This document shows positions 37,248 to 46,803 of a stretch of DNA of 64,000 bases, piece by piece. This DNA comes from an uncultured Paracoccaceae bacterium (GTDB taxonomy: Bacteria > Pseudomonadota > Alphaproteobacteria > Rhodobacterales > Rhodobacteraceae). The stretch is from NCBI GenBank assembly GCA_947492585.1, contig CANLND010000011.1, positions 79,719 to 143,718 of the forward strand, given 5' to 3'. The notes under the pieces were generated by a model. That model saw only the letters and a list, made by a program, of their open reading frames with translations, did not search any database and was not told the origin of the DNA. How positions within the stretch are numbered: the first letter of the stretch is position 1; each line of letters starts with the position of its first letter. Both the position numbers and the translations under genes were made by a program.

Positions 37248-37847
37248 ATGTCTGCCCACATCATTCTTGCCTCAGGATCTGAGATCCGGGCGCAGCTTCT
37301 GCGCAATGCAGGTGTCCCCATTCATGTGGCACCCGCCCGCGTGGACGAGCAGAGCTTAAAACAGGCGCTGTTGGCCGAAGCCGCCTCTCCGCGAGATATT
37401 GCAGATGCGCTGGCCGAAGCAAAGGCCCGCAAAGGCAGCGGTAAACATTGGGGTGAATTGGTACTGGGCTGTGATCAAGTGTTGGAATTTGAGGGGCAAA
37501 TTTTGTCCAAACCCACATCGCAGGATGAGGCTTTTGATCAGCTAAAAAAGATGCGCGGCAAGCGGCATGTGTTGTTGTCTGCGGCCGTTATATATAAGGA
37601 CGGGCAACCTCTGTGGCGCCACGTTGGACAGGTTCGCCTGCGTATGAGAGCCAGTTCGGATAAATATCTGCGTGATTATGTGGCGCGCAATTGGGATAGC
37701 ATCCAACACGCGGTTGGGGGCTACAAACTGGAAGAAGAAGGCGTACGGCTGTTCTCTAACGTTGAAGGCGACTACTTTAACGTTTTAGGTTTACCGCTGT
37801 TGGAGCTTTTGAACTATCTCGGTCTGCAAGGAGTGATTGAGCAATGA
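37248..37847 (+). CDS. maf: Maf-family nucleotide pyrophosphatase
   Basis: A 199-residue Maf protein, a nucleoside triphosphate pyrophosphatase acting on modified or noncanonical nucleotides. The N-terminal [18 protein letters not shown] and [19 protein letters not shown] are the family's signature regions. The ATG overlaps a DnaA-box-like sequence (37240-37248). It is the first rightward gene from the predicted origin and overlaps aroE by four bases (ATGA). Confidence 0.9.
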   Translation: MSAHIILASGSEIRAQLLRNAGVPIHVAPARVDEQSLKQALLAEAASPRDIADALAEAKARKGSGKHWGELVLGCDQVLEFEGQILSKPTSQDEAFDQLKKMRGKRHVLLSAAVIYKDGQPLWRHVGQVRLRMRASSDKYLRDYVARNWDSIQHAVGGYKLEEEGVRLFSNVEGDYFNVLGLPLLELLNYLGLQGVIEQ

Positions 37848-38677
37848 GTGATGCAAAAATTCCCCTCGCCGGCGTGATCGGTAACCCGATATCCCATTCG
37901 AGATCTCCGTTACTGCACAATCACTGGTTAAGAACCTATGGTATCGCGGGTCACTACATCCCGATGCATGTGGAATCTGACGATTTGGAGCGGGTAATCC
38001 GCACATTGCCACAAGCCGGCTTTGTAGGGGCGAATGTGACCATTCCGTACAAAGAGGCCGTGATGAAAATCGCGGATCAGGTGACTGATCGTGCAACTTT
38101 GATGGGCGCTGCCAACACCCTGATTTTTCGTGCTGATGGTACGATCCTGGCTGACAATACAGACGGCTATGGTTTTATTACAAATTTGGCACAATCTGCT
38201 CCGGATTGGCAGCCTGCCTCAGGGCCGGCTGTGGTGTTTGGGGCCGGCGGGGCCTGCCGTGCGGTGATTGCCTCACTTCTGGAAGCTGATGTGCCGGAAA
38301 TCCTGCTGACCAACCGCACGCGAGATCGCGCAGAACAGCTGCAACAAGACTTTGGTCCCAAAGTCCGGGTGGTGGATTGGATCCAAGCTGCCAATATCGT
38401 TGAAGAAGGCAAGCTGGTGGTCAATACCACGTCGCTGGGCATGGTTGGTAAATCGCGACTGCGTATTCCATTGGATGGGTTGCGCTCTGATGCGTTGGTG
38501 ACGGATTTGATCTATACTCCGCTCAAGACCGATCTTTTGGCGACGGCTGAGGAAATGGGCTGCACCACAGTCGATGGGCTGGGCATGTTACTGCATCAGG
38601 CGGTGCCAGGATTTGAACGCTGGTTCGGACAACGCCCCGAAGTAGATGAGGCTGCCCGCGCGGCCGCTTTGGCATGA
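37844..38677 (+). CDS. aroE: Shikimate dehydrogenase
   Basis: A 277-residue NADP-dependent enzyme of the shikimate pathway. The substrate-binding segment is [16 protein letters not shown]; the catalytic lysine is in [10 protein letters not shown]; the nucleotide-binding loop is [15 protein letters not shown] followed by NRTRDRA. It overlaps maf upstream and coaE downstream by four bases each, so the four genes maf-aroE-coaE-dnaQ should be one transcript. Confidence 0.95.
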   Translation: MSDAKIPLAGVIGNPISHSRSPLLHNHWLRTYGIAGHYIPMHVESDDLERVIRTLPQAGFVGANVTIPYKEAVMKIADQVTDRATLMGAANTLIFRADGTILADNTDGYGFITNLAQSAPDWQPASGPAVVFGAGGACRAVIASLLEADVPEILLTNRTRDRAEQLQQDFGPKVRVVDWIQAANIVEEGKLVVNTTSLGMVGKSRLRIPLDGLRSDALVTDLIYTPLKTDLLATAEEMGCTTVDGLGMLLHQAVPGFERWFGQRPEVDEAARAAALA

Positions 38678-39267
38678 ACTTCAAACTCGGGCTGACTGGC
38701 TCCATTGGTATGGGGAAATCGACCACAGCTGGGCTGTTTGCGGATGCGGGTTGCGCTGTGTGGGATGCGGATCAGGCGGTGCACCGTTTGTACGCGATTG
38801 GCGGGGCGGCCGTGGACCCGATGCGCGAGGCCCTGCCTGAGGCACTAACAAACGGTGCCGTTGATCGTGCAAAACTGCGCCGGCTGATCGCCGGCGATCA
38901 GCACCTGCTATCTCTGATCGAAAAAATCGTGCATCCGCTAGTTCAGGCCGACCGCAAGTCGTTTTGTGATGCAATCACCGCAGACGTATTGGTTTTCGAC
39001 ATACCGCTATTGTATGAAACTGGTGCTGAGACCGAAATGGACGCGGTGGCCTGTGTGCATGTGTCGCCGGCGACGCAGAAACAACGGGTGTTGGCACGCG
39101 GCACCATGGACGAAACTCAGTTTGCCCAGATCCTTGCCAAACAAATGCCCATCGCTGAAAAAATCGCGCGGTCGGATTTTTTGATAGAAACGGATACGCT
39201 GGACCACGCCAGAACTCAGGTGCGCGATATTCTTGTCCAGATCAGAGAACGGAAACCCCATGCGTGA
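38674..39267 (+). CDS. coaE: Dephospho-CoA kinase
   Basis: A 197-residue kinase for the last step of coenzyme A synthesis. The P-loop is LTGSIGMGKSTT, followed by the conserved DADQAVHRLY and DIPLLYETG. It is overlapped by aroE (4 bases) and dnaQ (8 bases). Confidence 0.95.
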   Translation: MNFKLGLTGSIGMGKSTTAGLFADAGCAVWDADQAVHRLYAIGGAAVDPMREALPEALTNGAVDRAKLRRLIAGDQHLLSLIEKIVHPLVQADRKSFCDAITADVLVFDIPLLYETGAETEMDAVACVHVSPATQKQRVLARGTMDETQFAQILAKQMPIAEKIARSDFLIETDTLDHARTQVRDILVQIRERKPHA

Positions 39268-39997
39268 GATTGTTCTAGATACAGAAACCACCGGATTTGA
39301 CCCTAATTCCGGGGATCGGATTGTGGAAATCGGGGCGGTGGAACTGTTGAACCATATGCCCACCGGGGAAACCTACCACGTCTATATCAACCCGCAACGT
39401 GCAATGCCGGCCGAAGCCTTTGGCGTGCATGGCATTGGCCCGGATCTATTGGAGCCTCCGCAACAGCCCGGCCCCGGTGCCGTCACGCTGCGTGACAAAC
39501 CGGTGTTTGCCAAAGTAGGTCAGGGTTTTTTGGATTTTGTCCGCGATTCAACGATGGTCATCCACAACGCGTCGTTTGACATGAAATTCCTGAACGCCGA
39601 GCTGGGCTGGATGGGCTTGCCGCAACTGCCGATGTCACAGGCCTTGGATACATTGGCCATCGCGCGCAAACGCTTTCCGGGTTCTCCGGCGACGCTGGAT
39701 GCATTGTGCCGTCGATTTAACATCGATAACTCCAATCGAACGCTGCACGGCGCATTGCTCGACTCTGAAATCCTCGCCGAAGTATATTTGGAACTGATTG
39801 GAGGGCGTCAGCCTGATTTTGGTCTGTCGGCCACTGCGGGCAATACCGGCAGTGCAGGTCAAAACGCAGATGAGTGGCGCCCCGAACCGCGACCAACCCC
39901 GCTGCCCTCGCGACTGACGGCTGAGGAAAAAGCAGCCCATGATGACTTTGTTGAAAAAATGGGCGATGAAGCGCTGTGGAAGACGCTGGGATCTTGA
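39260..39997 (+). CDS. dnaQ: DNA polymerase III epsilon subunit (proofreading exonuclease)
   Basis: A 245-residue DEDDh exonuclease. Exo I is VLDTETTGFD, exo II includes VIHNASFDMKFLNAE, and exo III is RTLHGALLDSEILAEVY with the catalytic His. The C-terminal extension (about 190-245) probably contacts the polymerase alpha subunit. The ATG at 39260 overlaps the coaE stop. A strong bidirectional terminator follows. Confidence 0.95.
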   Translation: MREIVLDTETTGFDPNSGDRIVEIGAVELLNHMPTGETYHVYINPQRAMPAEAFGVHGIGPDLLEPPQQPGPGAVTLRDKPVFAKVGQGFLDFVRDSTMVIHNASFDMKFLNAELGWMGLPQLPMSQALDTLAIARKRFPGSPATLDALCRRFNIDNSNRTLHGALLDSEILAEVYLELIGGRQPDFGLSATAGNTGSAGQNADEWRPEPRPTPLPSRLTAEEKAAHDDFVEKMGDEALWKTLGS

Positions 39998-40004
39998 AAC
40001 AAAA

Positions 40005-40030
40005 AACGCCGCTAAAATTAGCGGCGTTTT
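40005..40030. terminator. Bidirectional terminator between dnaQ and secB
   Basis: AACGCCGCTAA pairs perfectly with TTAGCGGCGTT (11 bp) with a two-base apparent loop. It is flanked by A6 on one side and TTTT on the other, so it can end both converging transcripts. Confidence 0.9.
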
Positions 40031-40054
40031 CTACAATATATGATTTAGAATAAA

Positions 40055-40558
40055 TCAGGCTTGGGCTGCGGGTGCCTCAGCTGCGGCTTGCTGGCGGCGG
40101 GCCAGCTCGTTGCGATAGATCGCAACAAAATCGATGTTGTCCAGGTTCAGTGGTGGGAAACCACCATCACGGGTGACATCCGACACGATGCGGCGCAGGA
40201 AGGGGAACAACATGCGTGGGCATTCGATCATCAGGAATGGGTGCATTTGATCATCTGGAATGCCTGCAATGTTGAAAATACCGACATATTCCAGTTCCAG
40301 AACGAACAACATGCTTTCGTCGGCTTTGTTCTTGGACTGAATTGTCAGCTTGGTGATGACTTCGTACTGGTTTTCAACCGAACGTTTTTTGGCGTCCAGA
40401 GCGACCTGAACGTTGACGTCGGGCTGCACGTCACCTGCCGCACCTTTTTGGGCCATGACGTTTTCAAACGACATGTCACGGATATACTGGCCTAGAATGT
40501 TCATTTGAACCTGAGGCTGTTGAGCTTGTGTGCCTTCTGCGGCGCCATTTTCGGCCAT
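40055..40558 (-). CDS. secB: Protein-export chaperone SecB
   Basis: A 167-residue tetrameric chaperone that keeps exported proteins unfolded and delivers them to SecA. ILGQYIRDMSFENVMAQ, ELEYVGIFNI and CPRMLFPFLRRIVSDVTRDGGFPPLNL are the diagnostic segments. The ATG at 40558 has AGGAG seven bases upstream; the longer frame has no such site. The dnaQ-secB neighbourhood is typical of alphaproteobacterial origins. Confidence 0.95.
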   Translation of the reverse strand: MAENGAAEGTQAQQPQVQMNILGQYIRDMSFENVMAQKGAAGDVQPDVNVQVALDAKKRSVENQYEVITKLTIQSKNKADESMLFVLELEYVGIFNIAGIPDDQMHPFLMIECPRMLFPFLRRIVSDVTRDGGFPPLNLDNIDFVAIYRNELARRQQAAAEAPAAQA

Positions 40559-40660
40559 GGAATAACTCCTAAACGATAGATTTGTTCTGTGCTTAGCAGC
40601 TTGATCACCGTATCTCAACGGGCACAAGCCCCCGGTTGCCGCCGGGTTTACTCAGGGTGA

Positions 40661-41173
40661 TTATTTTGGCCCATCCACCCATTTTGATGGGTTTGAGGGA
40701 TCGTGATGGGGAGTCAGGTCTTCATAGTCTCCATCGATGATATCTTTGGTGGGATCTGATGGTCTGCGCGGATCAAACCCCGCACCATGAGCTTGAAACC
40801 CGTTGGTGCCCATTTGAAAGTTGGCGACATTGATGCGCGCACGCAGAAATTTATAGGCGGCCTCACGAAAACGTGGGACCAGCAATGCAAAGCCCACCGC
40901 ATCCGTAAAAAAACCGGGTGTCAACAACAGCGCGCCGGCAAATAAGATCATCGCTCCATGTGCCAAAGGTTCGGCGGGATCTGAGAGTGTTTCGAACGAG
41001 TTACGCATCTGTCCCATGGCCAATTTACCCTGCGCTTTGACCAGTTTTGTGCCCAAAATCGCGGTGAGGATGACAATCAATAGCGTCGGCCACAAGCCGA
41101 TCGCGCCGCCCACCTGGATGAACAGGGCGATCTCAATCACCGGCACCAGCAAAAAAGCCATAAAAAGATACAT
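40661..41173 (-). CDS. fxsA: FxsA-family membrane protein
   Basis: A 170-residue protein with FMAFLLVPVIEIALFIQVGG and LLIVILTAILGTKLVKAQGK, the typical FxsA pair of N-terminal helices, and two further helices (GAMILFAGALLLTPGFFTDAVGFALLVP). The C-terminal tail is soluble. FxsA in E. coli suppresses exclusion of phage T7 by the F plasmid; the wider role is unknown. It is upstream of secB on the same strand with about 100 bases between, and divergent from the Tim44-like gene. Confidence 0.85.
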   Translation of the reverse strand: MYLFMAFLLVPVIEIALFIQVGGAIGLWPTLLIVILTAILGTKLVKAQGKLAMGQMRNSFETLSDPAEPLAHGAMILFAGALLLTPGFFTDAVGFALLVPRFREAAYKFLRARINVANFQMGTNGFQAHGAGFDPRRPSDPTKDIIDGDYEDLTPHHDPSNPSKWVDGPK

Positions 41174-41286
41174 CAGGGTTTCCTTAGTTCATGCGCGCAA
41201 AGGTAGACTTGCCCTACCCTGTCACCTACATAAGACTTGAGCCTTCGGGTTTCAAATAATGCACGAACACCCAGTATGAGGTACAA

Positions 41287-41943
41287 ATGGAGTCTCCCGT
41301 GATTTCGCTTTTGGTTCTGGCCGGCATCGCCATATTTTTGATTCTGCGCCTAAAAAGCGTTTTGGGCACGCGAGAAGGCTTTGAAAAGCCGCGTATGCCG
41401 GAAAACAGCGGGCGCCAAAACCAGCCTGATCTGGAAGTGATCGAAGGCGGTCCTGATAATGATATTACCGACCACGTGCCCGAAGGTAGCGTTCAGTCGC
41501 AAGCATTGGCCGCGATGAAACGGGTCGAACCCGGATTTGGCGTTAGCGATTTTGTTCAGGGCGCGCGCGGTGCCTATGAAATGATCTTGATGGGCTTTGA
41601 AAACGGCGATCTGAATGACATCCAGCCGTTTTTGGCTGAAGACGTATTTGACAGTTTTGTTCAGGCCGTCGCGGAGCGCGAAGATCAGGGGCTGTCGATT
41701 GAGGCCAATTTTATTGGTGTGCGTGAAACCACTTTGTTGAATGCAACTTTTGATGAGGCCACTGGCCTATCGGAAATCACCATGCGCTTCGTCTGTGAGA
41801 TGACATCAGTGGTGCATGATCGCGATGGCAATGTTGTTGAAGGTGATGCGAAAACCATCAAGAAACAAAAGGACACATGGGTGTTTGCCCGTGCCATGGG
41901 TGGAGATGATCCGAACTGGCAACTGGTGGCGACGGACGCATGA
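41287..41943 (+). CDS. Tim44/TimA-domain membrane-anchored protein
   Basis: A 218-residue protein with one N-terminal transmembrane helix (LLVLAGIAIFLILRL), a basic linker and a C-terminal Tim44-like domain (GFGVSDFVQGARGAYEMILM through MRFVCEMTSVV). In Caulobacter the related TimA is an inner-membrane protein. Its start has GAGGTAC upstream, and its stop overlaps mltA by four bases, so the two are translationally coupled. Confidence 0.85.
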   Translation: MESPVISLLVLAGIAIFLILRLKSVLGTREGFEKPRMPENSGRQNQPDLEVIEGGPDNDITDHVPEGSVQSQALAAMKRVEPGFGVSDFVQGARGAYEMILMGFENGDLNDIQPFLAEDVFDSFVQAVAEREDQGLSIEANFIGVRETTLLNATFDEATGLSEITMRFVCEMTSVVHDRDGNVVEGDAKTIKKQKDTWVFARAMGGDDPNWQLVATDA

Positions 41944-42995
41944 CATCGCTGCTCCGGAAGGCATTGGGCGTCACAGCCTTTTGCGGTGCCACAATGGGCG
42001 CCACTTCTGGTGCAGCCTCTGAAGTCACCTATACTCTTTCATCATTTTCCCAGCTTGAAGGTTGGGAAAATGATGATCACGCACATGCGCTGAATGCTTT
42101 TTTGGAAACCTGCATGGATTTGAAGGATCCTGATTGGCAATCGCTGTGTGCCGTGGCGCAGTCGCAAAACCCCAAAAGCGCGCGTACGTTTTTCGAATTG
42201 TTTTTCCGTCCGATGCTGATCTCTGATGGCAAAGACGGGTTGTTTACCGGTTACTTTGAACCCGAATTGGATGGATCGCGCCGTCGTACCAACCGCTTTC
42301 GCTATCCGGTTTACAAGATGCCTCGCGAAGCACGCCAGCCCGGCAGTTGGCTGACACGCCGCGAAATCCTGACCAGTGGGGTTATGGATGGACGCGGACT
42401 GGAAATAGCTTGGGTTGATGATCCGGTAGAACTGTTTTTTCTGCAAATACAGGGGTCTGGTCGTATTCGTTTGCCCGATGGAAACGTGATACGAGTGGGG
42501 TATGGCGGTGCAAACGGACACAATTATCGTTCCATCGGTACTGAACTTGTCCGCCGGGGTGTTTATCAACCGCATCAAGTTAGCGCGCAAGTGATCAAAA
42601 ACTGGGTCAAACGAAACCCAGAATCCGGACGTGAGCTGCTGTTTCACAATCCAACCTATGTGTTTTTTCGTGAGGTGACGCGCGTCAAACCCACCAAAGG
42701 TCCATTAGGCGCAATGAATCGTTCCATCACTGCACTGCGCAGTGTGGCAGTAGATCCGGCCTTTACCCAGTTGGGGGCGCCGGTTTGGTTGGAAAAAGAC
42801 GGCGCAACACCAATGCGCCGCTTGATGATTGCCCAAGATACCGGATCGGCGATCAAGGGTGCGCAGCGGGCGGATGTTTTTTTTGGCACCGGCGATGCGG
42901 CGGGTCTGGCCGCAGGAAAGCTGCGTGATCCCGGTCGCATGTATGTGTTACTGCCCATCCAAAGGGCCTATGCGCTGCTGCCGGAAGATCTTTAA
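41940..42995 (+). CDS. mltA: Membrane-bound lytic murein transglycosylase A
   Basis: A 351-residue periplasmic lytic transglycosylase that cuts the glycan strand of peptidoglycan. A signal sequence (about 1-25) precedes the MltA domain (GLFTGYFEPELDGSRRRTNR) and the C-terminal 3D domain with its conserved aspartates (MIAQDTGSAIKGAQRADVFF and GTGDAA). I see no clear lipobox cysteine, unlike E. coli MltA, so it may be soluble. It is followed four bases later by an Smr gene. Confidence 0.9.
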   Translation: MTSLLRKALGVTAFCGATMGATSGAASEVTYTLSSFSQLEGWENDDHAHALNAFLETCMDLKDPDWQSLCAVAQSQNPKSARTFFELFFRPMLISDGKDGLFTGYFEPELDGSRRRTNRFRYPVYKMPREARQPGSWLTRREILTSGVMDGRGLEIAWVDDPVELFFLQIQGSGRIRLPDGNVIRVGYGGANGHNYRSIGTELVRRGVYQPHQVSAQVIKNWVKRNPESGRELLFHNPTYVFFREVTRVKPTKGPLGAMNRSITALRSVAVDPAFTQLGAPVWLEKDGATPMRRLMIAQDTGSAIKGAQRADVFFGTGDAAGLAAGKLRDPGRMYVLLPIQRAYALLPEDL

Positions 42996-42998
42996 AGA

Positions 42999-43610
42999 AT
43001 GACACGTCGTAAATTGACAAAAGAAGAGCTCGACCTTTGGAAGCAGGTCGCGCAGGAGACCGAACGCCTGCATCCTGATCGCCCTGCGTTTCCGCATGCC
43101 TCAGTTCAGCCCTCTCTTCCGCGAACCAGCAAAAAGAAATCCCAACCCGTCGCGCCAGAGCCGTCACTGCTGGAGGTGTTTGAGGTGGGTAGCAAAGCCA
43201 GATCATCAACGCTTGGGAACAGTCTTAAACCCGCAGTGACCAGTGCACTTGCCGCACGTCCGGTGCAAATGGACGATAAAGCCTTTCGCAAGATGAAACG
43301 CGGCAAACTGAAACCCGAAGGGAAACTGGACCTTCATGGTATGCGTATTGATACCGCGCATCCGGCGCTGACACGGTTTATTTTGCGCGCGCATGCCAAT
43401 GGAAAACGGTTGGTTTTGGTGGTGACGGGTAAGGGCAAAGACCGTGATGAACCAGGCCCAATCCCCGTGCCGCGTGGCGTGTTGCGTCATAACGTGCCGC
43501 AATGGCTGTTGCTGCCGCCGCTGTCGCAGGTGGTATTGCAGGTGACACCGGCCCATATCAGCCATGGTGGCGATGGGGCGTATTATGTGTACCTTAGGCG
43601 CCCGCGCTAA
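42999..43610 (+). CDS. Smr-domain endonuclease-like protein
   Basis: A 203-residue protein. The N-terminal half is basic and probably disordered. The C-terminal half is an Smr (MutS-related) domain with KLDLHGMRIDTAHPALTRFI, VVTGKGKDRDEPG and LRHNVPQWLL, conserved parts of the fold. Smr domains are DNA or RNA nicking nucleases or binders. It is the third gene of the Tim44-mltA-smr operon and converges with hslU. Confidence 0.88.
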   Translation: MTRRKLTKEELDLWKQVAQETERLHPDRPAFPHASVQPSLPRTSKKKSQPVAPEPSLLEVFEVGSKARSSTLGNSLKPAVTSALAARPVQMDDKAFRKMKRGKLKPEGKLDLHGMRIDTAHPALTRFILRAHANGKRLVLVVTGKGKDRDEPGPIPVPRGVLRHNVPQWLLLPPLSQVVLQVTPAHISHGGDGAYYVYLRRPR

Positions 43611-43623
43611 AGATTAGGGTGAA

Positions 43624-43640
43624 GGGGGACCGAAGCCCCC
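43624..43640. terminator. Hairpin between smr and hslU
   Basis: GGGGG ACCGAAG CCCCC lies between the converging stops of smr and hslU. It has no T tract on either strand, so its role as a terminator is uncertain. Confidence 0.4.
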
Positions 43641-43652
43641 ACTCCGCATCCA

Positions 43653-44966
43653 TTATAGAACGTAACGGCTCAGATCCGAAGACCGTGACAGTTCGCCCAG
43701 ATTCTTGCGAACAAACTCGGCATCCACTTTTACCATTTCGCCACTGCGATCAGGTGCGGTAAAGGACAGTTCTTCAAACACCCGTTCAATCACCGTATAA
43801 AGACGGCGTGCACCGATGTTTTCCACGGTTTGGTTCACCTCAGCCGCAATTTTCGCCAGCGCGGCAATGCCGTCTTCGGTGAAATCGACAACCACCTCTT
43901 CCGTGCCCATCAACGCAGTGTATTGCCGCGTCAAGGCATTGTCTGTCTCGGTCAAAATACGCACGAAGTCTTCTTCTGTCAGTGGACGTAGGTTGACACG
44001 AATAGGCAGACGCCCCTGTAATTCGGGCAACAAATCCGAAGGCTTGGCAATGTGGAACGCACCCGAGGCAATAAACAGAATGTGATCGGTTTTAACCGGC
44101 CCATGTTTGGTGCTGACAGTGGTGCCTTCGATCAGTGGCAAGAGATCACGTTGCACGCCTTCCCGACTGACATCGCCGCCACGGGCATCCGAGCGCGCGC
44201 AGACTTTGTCGATTTCATCCAAGAATACGATGCCGTTCTGCTCAACCGATTCCAATGCAGCCTTGTTGACGGTTTCATCATCCAACAGTTTGTCGGCTTC
44301 TTCGCCGATCAGCACATCATAGCTTTGGGAGACGGTGAGTTTTTTGCGGGTGGTGCGACCTCCCATGGCTTTGCCAAACAATTCTCCAAGGTTCATCATG
44401 CCCATATTGCCGGCGCCGGGTTGTCCGGGGATCTCGAACATGTTGCCCATGGGGTTCGACGAGTCAGCCACGTCCAGTTCGATCACGGTGTCGTCCAGAT
44501 CGCCGGCTTTTAGCTTTTTACGGAACATATCCAAGGTGGCTTCGCGGGCGTCTTCGCCGGCGATGGCAGCCAAAACGCGGTCTTCTGCGGCTTTGTGGGC
44601 TTTAACTTTTACATCTTCGCGCATCAGCTCACGGGTTTGTAGGATCGCGGCATCGACGAGATCCCGCACGATCTGCTCGACGTCGCGCCCGACATACCCC
44701 ACTTCGGTGAATTTTGTGGCTTCAACCTTCAAAAACGGTGCGCGGGCCAGTTTTGCCAGCCGGCGAGAGATTTCGGTCTTACCTACACCAGTGGGGCCAA
44801 TCATCAGAATGTTCTTGGGGTAGACTTCGTCGCGCAGGTCATCATTCAGCTGCTTGCGGCGCCAGCGGTTGCGCAGGGCAACGGCGACAGCCCGTTTGGC
44901 GTCATTTTGACCAATGATGTAACGGTCCAGTTCCGAGACGATTTCGCGAGGGGTGAGATCAGTCAT
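43653..44966 (-). CDS. hslU: HslU ATPase subunit of the HslVU protease
   Basis: A 437-residue AAA+ unfoldase. The N-terminus ([20 protein letters not shown]) and Walker [20 protein letters not shown] are typical, the Walker B region is [10 protein letters not shown], and the sensor/C-terminal tail ends in the conserved SRYVL that inserts into HslV. Normally hslU follows hslV directly; here a membrane-protein gene sits between them (44979-46043). Confidence 0.95.
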   Translation of the reverse strand: MTDLTPREIVSELDRYIIGQNDAKRAVAVALRNRWRRKQLNDDLRDEVYPKNILMIGPTGVGKTEISRRLAKLARAPFLKVEATKFTEVGYVGRDVEQIVRDLVDAAILQTRELMREDVKVKAHKAAEDRVLAAIAGEDAREATLDMFRKKLKAGDLDDTVIELDVADSSNPMGNMFEIPGQPGAGNMGMMNLGELFGKAMGGRTTRKKLTVSQSYDVLIGEEADKLLDDETVNKAALESVEQNGIVFLDEIDKVCARSDARGGDVSREGVQRDLLPLIEGTTVSTKHGPVKTDHILFIASGAFHIAKPSDLLPELQGRLPIRVNLRPLTEEDFVRILTETDNALTRQYTALMGTEEVVVDFTEDGIAALAKIAAEVNQTVENIGARRLYTVIERVFEELSFTAPDRSGEMVKVDAEFVRKNLGELSRSSDLSRYVL

Positions 44967-44978
44967 GAGTATCCTGAG

Positions 44979-46043
44979 TTAGTGAGAGGGCGGCAGCCGG
45001 TGTACCGGCACAACGCCCGAAATGAGAGACAGAAGCGTGGCGCGAATGCGGGTCCAGAACGCTCCAAGAAAGACAAGGAAAACGCCAAGCGCGAGCACTG
45101 TCATCGCGGCCCCTTCCCCATCAAATACGGTTGAGGCCAGCGTCACGATATAGCCAATTGCGGCAATCAGGAACGAACGCCGATCGATGACGATAGCCAC
45201 CAGCGCAAACACCGCAAGAACGGTCAACAGCATCACGTCAGAGCTGCTGTTTTCCTGTGCCATCAGCGACAGGGCAATGGTGTTGACCAGTGCAGGTGCG
45301 GCGACAACATGCAGCCAGAATCCTTGTGCCGAACGGCGCGTTACCCGGTGTGGATCCGAGAGATCAAACCACATTGCGACAGCAAAGACAGCAAGCCCCA
45401 CGGCCAGCGTGACATAGGCGAATGGTCCATTTGCTGACAGTAGGAAAAGATCGCTGAACTGGTCAGGTGCGCCGGCGTTCTGACCTGCGATCAACAGCGC
45501 CAGTGCAAAGACACCCAACGCAATCAAAGCCATGGCAAACGGTACTTTGAACCGCAGCCAAAACAATAACACTGCTCCTGTGGTCAACAACAAAGGCATC
45601 GGCAGACTGGAATAGTCCTGCTGTGCGATCATGAAAGGTTCGGAAAAATAGGCGCTGAGGCCGGCACCTGCGTTCCCGGCAAACAAAATAGAGAGCGCAA
45701 TTGCAGGTGCCACCATACGTCGCCGACGAATGAAATATTCCGAAAGCCCCCACAAAATGCCGCCACCTATCACGGCAGTCCACGTGATCTGTGACTGAAA
45801 ATGGGTCACCTGCCCGGCCATTGAAATGCCGTTCACGGTGATCCAGCCGGTTGCCAGAATGATCAGGCCAATAACGATGAAAATCTCGTTGAAGCCTTTG
45901 AACAGTTCAAACGGCTCATCGCCCTCGCGCAGGCCTTCGCGTGCGCCGCGTCGGCTGTCCGACAAGGCTTGCAACGAGGCGGCTTGGGCCTCAGAGACGA
46001 GTCCCGCGCCCACCGCTGCACGAAGGTCATCGCGTGAAATCAT
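44979..46043 (-). CDS. Multi-pass membrane protein (DUF2157-like)
   Basis: A 354-residue protein with about ten hydrophobic helices after a soluble N-terminal region (about 1-45) containing [18 protein letters not shown]. That N-terminus and the helix-rich remainder resemble the DUF2157 family, whose function is unknown. It overlaps hslV by four bases (ATGA) and ends 12 bases before hslU, so it is embedded in the hslV-hslU operon. Confidence 0.72.
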   Translation of the reverse strand: MISRDDLRAAVGAGLVSEAQAASLQALSDSRRGAREGLREGDEPFELFKGFNEIFIVIGLIILATGWITVNGISMAGQVTHFQSQITWTAVIGGGILWGLSEYFIRRRRMVAPAIALSILFAGNAGAGLSAYFSEPFMIAQQDYSSLPMPLLLTTGAVLLFWLRFKVPFAMALIALGVFALALLIAGQNAGAPDQFSDLFLLSANGPFAYVTLAVGLAVFAVAMWFDLSDPHRVTRRSAQGFWLHVVAAPALVNTIALSLMAQENSSSDVMLLTVLAVFALVAIVIDRRSFLIAAIGYIVTLASTVFDGEGAAMTVLALGVFLVFLGAFWTRIRATLLSLISGVVPVHRLPPSH

Positions 46044-46597
46044 GCCCGGATGCTTTCAACTGTGAGTTTGCCATTGGTATAAACGCAGATGTCCGCCGCG
46101 ATGGCCATCGCATCACGGGCGACTTGTTCGGCGGATTTGTCACTGTCCATCATGCCGCGCGCTGCCGCCAAGGCAAAGTTGCCGCCGGAGCCAATCGCCG
46201 CGACGTTGTGCTCTGGCTCCAGCACGTCGCCGGCACCGGTGATGACAAACAGATCGCTGCCATCGGTCACGATCAACATTGCTTCCAGTTTTTGCAGGTA
46301 CTTATCGGTGCGCCAGTCTTTGGCCAGCTCCACGCTCGCACGCGCCAACTGGCCCGGAGTCGTCTCTAATTTGGTTTCCAGCCGTTCCAGCAGGGTAAAC
46401 GCATCCGCGGTTGAACCTGCAAATCCGGCAACGACGTCATAGCCCCCGGGCGAAAGGCGGCGCACCTTGCGGGCGGTGCCCTTGATCACGGTTTGCCCCA
46501 GCGACACCTGTCCGTCGCCGGCGATGACGATTTCATCGCCTTTTTTTACGCCAATGATTGTGGTGCCGTGCCAGCCTGGGAATTGCTCGTCTGCCAT
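46040..46597 (-). CDS. hslV: HslV peptidase subunit of the HslVU protease
   Basis: A 185-residue threonine peptidase of the proteasome beta fold. The N-terminus reads [20 protein letters not shown]; the nucleophile is probably Thr12 after removal of an 11-residue propeptide, a feature of many alphaproteobacterial HslV proteins, whereas in E. coli the Thr follows the initiator Met. GDGQVSLG and [20 protein letters not shown] are conserved. A candidate heat-shock-like promoter is reported upstream. Confidence 0.94.
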   Translation of the reverse strand: MADEQFPGWHGTTIIGVKKGDEIVIAGDGQVSLGQTVIKGTARKVRRLSPGGYDVVAGFAGSTADAFTLLERLETKLETTPGQLARASVELAKDWRTDKYLQKLEAMLIVTDGSDLFVITGAGDVLEPEHNVAAIGSGGNFALAAARGMMDSDKSAEQVARDAMAIAADICVYTNGKLTVESIRA

Positions 46598-46623
46598 ATC
46601 TGTCTCCGCTTTGATTGCGTACT

Positions 46624-46652
46624 ATATGGAACTAAGCGGCTGGCGGTACAAG
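46624..46652 (-). promoter_or_regulatory. Candidate promoter of hslV
   Basis: On the minus strand CTTGTA, 17 bases, then CCATAT. The CTTG start and 17-base spacing fit the alphaproteobacterial RpoH pattern, and hslVU is a heat-shock operon, but the -10 match is partial and a vegetative promoter is possible. Confidence 0.4.
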
Positions 46653-46727
46653 AGAGCAGCGGGGAATGCGCACCGTAGATTCGGTGTGAGATCTGACCGT
46701 GCTGCCGCTAGATATGTTCACAAACTG

Positions 46728-46779
46728 CACAATTGCTATGCGTTGAGCGCAATGCCGGGCTGAATAACGAGCAATTGTG
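46728..46779 (+). promoter_or_regulatory. Inverted repeat in the leader of the DUF1127 gene
   Basis: CACAATTGC (46728-46736) pairs perfectly with GCAATTGTG (46771-46779) across 34 bases, 24 bases before the ATG. ATTGC (46732-46736) of the left arm can also pair with GCAAT (46749-46753), so two hairpins exclude each other. Confidence 0.4.
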
Positions 46780-46803
46780 AGACTCAGCTGAGGATCCTAA
46801 GTA

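Noticed and set aside
36910-37321. Minus-strand open frames across the predicted origin (36910-37233 and 37013-37321)
   Set aside because: No family resemblance, no ribosome binding site, and they run through DnaA-box-like and GANTC clusters and into maf on the other strand; chance frames in non-coding DNA.
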